DNA of 51,176 bases from Aquincola sp. GTDB taxonomy: Bacteria > Pseudomonadota > Gammaproteobacteria > Burkholderiales > Burkholderiaceae_C. Numbering within the stretch: position 1 is the first letter of the stretch; each line of letters begins with the position of its first letter. The DNA lies in the NCBI GenBank assembly GCA_022841885.1, contig JALHQP010000013.1, positions 1 through 51,176 of the forward strand. The letters are read 5' to 3'. The translations under genes and the position numbers were made by a program. The notes beneath the pieces were generated by a model. The model was not told where the DNA came from. It saw only the letters and a program-made list of their open reading frames with translations, and ran no database searches. Below are positions 46,830-51,176 of this stretch, in pieces.

Positions 46830-48185
46830 TCACTTGAGGGTCTTGACCAGCACCTGCGAGCGCCGGTCCCAGTTGTACTTGCGCTTGCGCGCGTCGGGCA
46901 GCCAGTCCGGGTCCACTTGCAGGAAGCCACGCTTGATGAACCAGTGCATGGTGCGTGTCGTCAGCACGAAGATGCTGGCCAGACCCATGCCGCGCGCACG
47001 CTGCTCGACGCGCTTCAAGATGCGCTCGCCGTCGCCCTGGCCCTGCACGTGCGGGCTGACCGTCAGCGCCGCCATCTCGGCCGTGCCGGCCTCCGGGTAG
47101 GGGTAGAGCGCGGCGCAGCCGAAGATCACGCCGTCGTGCTCGATCACGGTGTAGTTGCCGATGTCGCGCTCGATCTCGCTGCGGTCGCGCCGCACCAGCG
47201 TGCCGTCGCGCTCGAAAGGCTCGATCAGTTGCAGGATGCCGCCGACGTCGTCGACGGTCGCCTCGCGCAGGCTCTCAAGCTTTTCGTCGACCACCATCGT
47301 GCCGATGCCGTCGTGCGTGTAGACCTCCTGCAGCAGCGCTCCGTCCACTACGAAGGGAAGGATGTGCGAGCGCTCGACGCCCTCGCGGCAGGCCTTGACG
47401 CAGTGGCGCAGGTAGAAGGCCACATCGGTCGGCCGGGTCGGCTCGGGCAATCCGGCCAGCATGCGCTCGGCGTCGGCCAGCGCGAGTTCGGTGTCGATGC
47501 CGCTTTCCGGGTCGTCCTGTTGCTCGCGGATGCCGGCCACCTCGGTCAGGAACAGCAGCTTGTCGGCCTGCAGCGCGACCGCGGTCGAGGTCGCCACGTC
47601 CTCCATCTGCAGGTTGAAGGCCTCGCCGGTGGGCGAGAAGCCGAAGGGCGACAGCAGCACCACCGCGCCGGTGTCGATTGCCAGCCGGATCGCGCGCGCG
47701 TCGACGCGGCGTACGAAGCCACTGTGCATGAAGTCGACGCCGTCGACGATGCCCACCGGCCGTGCGGTCAGGAAGTTGCCCGACACCACGCGCACCGTGG
47801 CGTTGGCCATCGGCGTGTTCGGCAGGCCCTGCGAGAAGGCCGCTTCGATCTCGAAGCGCAACTGGCCCGCGGCCTCCTGCGCGCAGTCCAGCGCCACGGC
47901 GTCGGTGATCCGCATGCCGTGGCTGAAGCGTTCCGGGTGGCCCTTGGCCCTGAGCTGCTCGCTCACCTGCGGCCGGAAGCCGTGCACCAGCACCAGCTTG
48001 ATGCCCATAGCGTGAAGGATCGCCAGGTCCTGGACGAAAGCGGTCAACTTGCCGGCCGCGATGCCCTCGCCGGCCATCGCCACCACGAAGGTCTTGCCGC
48101 GGTAGGCATGGATGTAGGGCGCCACCGAGCGGAACCAGGGCACGAAGGTGTGCGGGAAGACGACGGCGGCGGCAGGCGGGTTCAT
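46830..48185 (-). CDS. argA: Amino-acid N-acetyltransferase (N-acetylglutamate synthase)
   Basis: A 451-residue enzyme catalysing the first step of arginine synthesis from glutamate and acetyl-CoA. The N-terminal amino-acid kinase-like domain (about 1-285) contains FRSVAPYIHAYRGKTFVVAM and VLVHGFRPQVSEQL and mediates arginine feedback. The C-terminal GNAT domain (about 300-451) contains AALTVSPHVQGQGDGERILK, the acetyl-CoA loop. The usual loop reads R/Q-x-x-G-x-G/A, seen here as QGQGDG. I chose ATG 48185, where the family N-terminus begins; the open frame to 48527 lies antisense to hrpA. Confidence 0.95.
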   Translation of the reverse strand: MNPPAAAVVFPHTFVPWFRSVAPYIHAYRGKTFVVAMAGEGIAAGKLTAFVQDLAILHAMGIKLVLVHGFRPQVSEQLRAKGHPERFSHGMRITDAVALDCAQEAAGQLRFEIEAAFSQGLPNTPMANATVRVVSGNFLTARPVGIVDGVDFMHSGFVRRVDARAIRLAIDTGAVVLLSPFGFSPTGEAFNLQMEDVATSTAVALQADKLLFLTEVAGIREQQDDPESGIDTELALADAERMLAGLPEPTRPTDVAFYLRHCVKACREGVERSHILPFVVDGALLQEVYTHDGIGTMVVDEKLESLREATVDDVGGILQLIEPFERDGTLVRRDRSEIERDIGNYTVIEHDGVIFGCAALYPYPEAGTAEMAALTVSPHVQGQGDGERILKRVEQRARGMGLASIFVLTTRTMHWFIKRGFLQVDPDWLPDARKRKYNWDRRSQVLVKTLK

Positions 48186-48240
48186 CGGCGCGAATTGTGC
48201 CGCAGGGGCTCGACGGGGCGTCGAAGCGCAACAGGGCCGC

Positions 48241-48246
48241 GATAAT
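48241..48246 (+). promoter_or_regulatory. -10 element upstream of hrpA
   Basis: GATAAT lies nine bases before the hrpA GTG in the 70-base divergent gap with argA. The -35 region is weak. The expected start site is only a few bases from the start codon. Confidence 0.4.
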
Positions 48247-48255
48247 CCGCGCCCC

Positions 48256-51176
48256 GTGCCCTTGCCCCCGATCACCTTTCCCGAGTCGCTGCCCGTCTCG
48301 GCGCGCCGCGACGAGATCGCGCTGGCGTTGGCCGCGCACCCCGTGATCATCGTCTGCGGCGAGACGGGCTCGGGCAAGACGACCCAGCTGCCGAAGATCG
48401 CGCTCGCGCTCGGACGCGGCAAGGCCAATGCGCCGGCAGGGCAGCGCGGCAGGCTGATCGGCCACACGCAGCCACGGCGCATCGCGGCCTCAAGCGTCGC
48501 GCAGCGCATCGCCGCCGAACTGAACACCCCGCTCGGCGAGGTGGTGGGCTACAAGGTGCGCTTCACCGACCGCCTTGCGCCAGGCGCCTCGGTCAAGTTG
48601 ATGACCGACGGCATCCTGCTCGCCGAGACCCAGGGCGACCCGCTGCTCACGGCCTACGACACGATCATCGTCGACGAGGCGCACGAGCGCTCGCTCAACA
48701 TCGACTTCCTGCTCGGGCACCTCAAACAGATCCTGCCGCGGCGGCCCGACCTGAAGGTGATCGTCACCTCGGCCACCATCGACGCCGAGCGGTTCTCGAA
48801 CCACTTCTCGGGCGCGCCGGTGATCCAGGTCTCGGGCCGCCTGTTCCCGGTCGAGCAGCGCTGGCGTCCGTTCGAGGAGAGCAAGGAGCGTGATCTCCAT
48901 GTGGTGATCGCCGAGGCGGTCGACGAGCTGTGGCGCGAAGGCAGTGGCGACATCCTCGTCTTCCTGCCCGGCGAGCGCGAGATCCGCGAGGCGGCCGACC
49001 ACCTGCGCAAGCACCTCGCGCACGACCCACGTCGACGGCATGCCGAGATCCTGCCCCTCTTCGCGCGTCTGTCGGCCGAGGAGCAGAACCGCGTGTTCGC
49101 CGCGCATGGCGCGCCGCGCATCGTGCTGGCCACCAACGTGGCCGAGACCTCGCTCACGGTGCCCGGCATCCGCTACGTCATCGACGCGGGCCTGGCACGG
49201 GTCAAGCGCTACAGCTACCGCAACAAGGTCGAGCAGTTGCAGGTCGAGCCGGTCAGCCAGGCCGCCGCCAACCAGCGCGCCGGGCGCTGCGGCCGCGTCG
49301 CCGACGGCATCTGCATCCGCCTCTACGACGAGAAGGACTTCGCCGGCCGGCCACGTTTCACCGACCCGGAGATCCTGCGCAGCTCGCTGGCCGGCGTGAT
49401 CCTGCGCATGAAGTCGCTCGGGCTCGGTGCGGTCGAGGACTTCCCGTTTCTGGAGCCGCCGCCGAAGAAGGCGATTGCCGACGGCTACGCCTTGCTCAAC
49501 GAACTGGGCGCGGTCGACGAGTCGAACGAGCTGACCGACGTCGGCCGCGAGCTCTCGCGCCTGCCGCTGGACCCGCGCGTGGGCCGCATGATCCTCGCGG
49601 CGCGCGAGCAGCAGACCCTGGCCGAAGTGCTGGTGATCGCCGCCGCGCTGTCGGGCCAGGACGTGCGCGACCGGCCGCTCGAGGCGCAGCAGGCCGCCGA
49701 CCAGAAGCACAAGCCCTTCGACGACGACAAGTCGGAGTTCATCGGCACGCTCAAGCTGTGGAAGTGGATCGAGGAGGGCCGTGGCTCGCACGGCCACAAG
49801 GAACAGGGCGGCGACCGCCACAAGCTGTCCAACCGCCAGCAGGAACAGCGCCTGCGCGACGCCTTCGTCTCGCCGCGCCGCGTGCGCGAGTGGCGCGACA
49901 TCCACTCGCAGCTGCTGACGGTGGTGGCCGAGCATGGCTGGCGCATCAACACCACGCCCGCGACCTACGAGCAGCTGCACCTTGCACTGCTGGCCGGCCT
50001 GCTGGGCAACATCGGCTGCAAGGCGGACGACGACGAGTGGTATCTCGGCGCCCGCGGCATCAGATTCTGGCGCCACCCGGGGGCCCACCTGTCGAAGAAG
50101 CCCGGCCGTTGGCTGATGGCGGCCGAGCTGGTGGAGACCACGCGCCTGTTCGGCCGGGGGCTGGCCACGATCGAGCCGCAATGGGTCGAGCGCGTCGGCG
50201 CCCACCTGCTGAAGAAGCAGCTGCTCGAACCGCACTGGGAGAAGAAGGCGGCCGAGGTCGTGGCACTCGAACGCGCCACGCTGCACGGCCTGGTGATCTA
50301 CAGCGGCCGGCGCGTCAACTTCGCGCGCATCGACCCGGTGCAGGCGCGCGAGATCTTCATCCGTGAGGCGCTGGTGGCTGGCGAATGGGACAACAAGCTG
50401 CCCTTCCTGGCCCACAACGCCAAGCTGATCCGCGAGGTCGAGGCGCTGGAACACAAGGCACGCCGCCAGGACGTGTTGGTCGACGACGCGCTGATCGCCG
50501 CCTTCTACGAGCAGCACGTGCCGGCTGAGGCCACCAGCGGCGCGGCCTTCGAGCGCTGGTACCGCACCGCGGCCAAGGCCGACCCCGAGCTGCTGAAACT
50601 GACGCGCGACGCGCTGATGCGCCACGAGGCCGCGGGTGTCACGAGCGGGAACTTCCCACGCACCATCCGCCTCGGCGGCATCGACTGCGCGGTCGACTAT
50701 CTGCACGAACCGGGGGATGCCCGCGATGGCATGACCGTGACGGTGCCGGTGTACGCCCTCAACCAGGTGGCCGAGGAGCGCTGCGAGTGGCTGGTGCCCG
50801 GCATGTTGCACGCCAAGGTGGCGGCGCTGGCCAAGAGCCTGCCGCAAAGGCCCCGTGCACGCCTGGTGCCGCTGCCCGAGTTCGCGACGGCCTTCTGCGA
50901 GTCGGTGCCCTTCGGCGACGGCGGGCTGGTCGAGCGCCTGCTCGCCCTGGTGCGCGAGCGCACCCAATTGCCGGTGGCACGCGCCGACTTCAAGCTCGAG
51001 ACGCTGGCGCCGCACCTGTTCATGAACCTGCGCATCGTCGACGAGCATGGGCGCCAGCTCGGCATGGGCCGCAACCTCGCGGCATTGAAGGCCGAACTCG
51101 GCGCCCAGGCGCGCGGCGCGTTCCAGGCCCTGGCGGCGCTCAAGCTCGCGCCCGCGACCGCCGCGCCGGCGGCCGG
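48256..51176 (+). CDS. hrpA: ATP-dependent RNA helicase HrpA, 3' end outside window
   Basis: The first 973 codons of a DEAH-box helicase; full HrpA proteins are about 1300 residues. Walker A is GETGSGKTTQLPKIA (residues 35 onward), motif II IIVDEAHERSLNIDFLL, motif III VTSATIDAERF, motif V VLATNVAETSLTVPGIRYVI and motif VI QRAGRCGRV. The helicase-associated domain and the HrpA-specific C-terminal region follow. HrpA resolves collided or stalled ribosomes in E. coli. I chose GTG 48256, which is followed by LPPITFPESLPVSARRDEI, the usual N-terminus in this group. It is divergent from argA. Confidence 0.95.
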   Translation, partial: MPLPPITFPESLPVSARRDEIALALAAHPVIIVCGETGSGKTTQLPKIALALGRGKANAPAGQRGRLIGHTQPRRIAASSVAQRIAAELNTPLGEVVGYKVRFTDRLAPGASVKLMTDGILLAETQGDPLLTAYDTIIVDEAHERSLNIDFLLGHLKQILPRRPDLKVIVTSATIDAERFSNHFSGAPVIQVSGRLFPVEQRWRPFEESKERDLHVVIAEAVDELWREGSGDILVFLPGEREIREAADHLRKHLAHDPRRRHAEILPLFARLSAEEQNRVFAAHGAPRIVLATNVAETSLTVPGIRYVIDAGLARVKRYSYRNKVEQLQVEPVSQAAANQRAGRCGRVADGICIRLYDEKDFAGRPRFTDPEILRSSLAGVILRMKSLGLGAVEDFPFLEPPPKKAIADGYALLNELGAVDESNELTDVGRELSRLPLDPRVGRMILAAREQQTLAEVLVIAAALSGQDVRDRPLEAQQAADQKHKPFDDDKSEFIGTLKLWKWIEEGRGSHGHKEQGGDRHKLSNRQQEQRLRDAFVSPRRVREWRDIHSQLLTVVAEHGWRINTTPATYEQLHLALLAGLLGNIGCKADDDEWYLGARGIRFWRHPGAHLSKKPGRWLMAAELVETTRLFGRGLATIEPQWVERVGAHLLKKQLLEPHWEKKAAEVVALERATLHGLVIYSGRRVNFARIDPVQAREIFIREALVAGEWDNKLPFLAHNAKLIREVEALEHKARRQDVLVDDALIAAFYEQHVPAEATSGAAFERWYRTAAKADPELLKLTRDALMRHEAAGVTSGNFPRTIRLGGIDCAVDYLHEPGDARDGMTVTVPVYALNQVAEERCEWLVPGMLHAKVAALAKSLPQRPRARLVPLPEFATAFCESVPFGDGGLVERLLALVRERTQLPVARADFKLETLAPHLFMNLRIVDEHGRQLGMGRNLAALKAELGAQARGAFQALAALKLAPATAAPAA

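Noticed and set aside
48490-51048. Very long minus-strand open frame (852 codons) opposite hrpA
   Set aside because: It lies antisense to a conserved helicase with all motifs. GC-rich codon bias makes stop codons rare on the opposite strand, and the translation is low-complexity, rich in Arg, Leu, His and Gln, with no recognisable domain.

Overview
The window is a high-GC stretch of chromosome from a betaproteobacterium, most likely order Burkholderiales in the Rubrivivax/Leptothrix/Comamonadaceae neighbourhood. This rests on gene order (rpsB-tsf-pyrH-frr-uppS-cdsA-dxr-rseP-bamA-skp-lpxD-fabZ-lpxA-lpxB-rnhB; rpsF-priB-rpsR-rplI-dnaB; dnaG-rpoD), a PriB-type primosomal gene, a small H-NS-like protein of the Burkholderiales type, a TctCBA/TctDE transport module, and a GC-rich intergenic palindrome typical of the group. 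No sequence search was possible, so the taxon is an inference. I see no rRNA, tRNA, CRISPR array, insertion sequence, phage gene or integrase.

Layout. 1-3442 (minus): an overlapping amidase - D-amino-acid dehydrogenase - NAD(P)H-hydrate repair operon, the last gene cut by the window edge. 3450-19025 (plus): a long run of essential genes joining translation (S2, EF-Ts, ribosome recycling), nucleotide supply (UMP kinase), isoprenoid and phospholipid synthesis (Dxr, UppS, CdsA), outer-membrane assembly (RseP, BamA, Skp) and lipid A synthesis (LpxD, FabZ, LpxA, LpxB), ending with RNase HII, an RNA methyltransferase and an unknown secreted protein. 19031-21255 (minus): an M28 peptidase broken by one missing base, and the PEP-synthase regulator. 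21411-28134 (plus): PEP synthase, the S6/PriB/S18/L9 operon, DnaB helicase and a radical SAM protein under a near-perfect LexA box. 28144-34527 (minus): dnaJ, dnaK and grpE behind a sigma-32-type promoter, then hslR overlapping a TctD/TctE-type two-component system. 34659-37613 (plus): the tctCBA tripartite carboxylate transporter. 37610-44202 (minus): ferrochelatase, a nucleotide cyclase-FHA protein, sigma-70 and primase. 44337-51176: a TonB-domain protein (plus); H-NS-like protein, ferric-iron binding protein behind a Fur-like box, YggX and ArgA (all minus); and an HrpA-type helicase (plus) running off the end.

Most genes are tightly packed, with many ATGA, GTGA or TGATG overlaps. The informative signals lie in the small gaps: a structured rpsB leader with an attenuator-like hairpin before tsf, a terminator-like hairpin whose loop is a TATAAT box between ppsA and rpsF, LexA, Fur, sigma-32 and two-component operator candidates, a strong hairpin between dnaK and dnaJ, and a consensus promoter before rpoD. 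I found no convincing new multi-gene system; this is mostly core genome. The most useful leads are the regulatory sites, the frameshifted peptidase, the cyclase-FHA protein and the uncharacterised secreted protein at 18450-19025.
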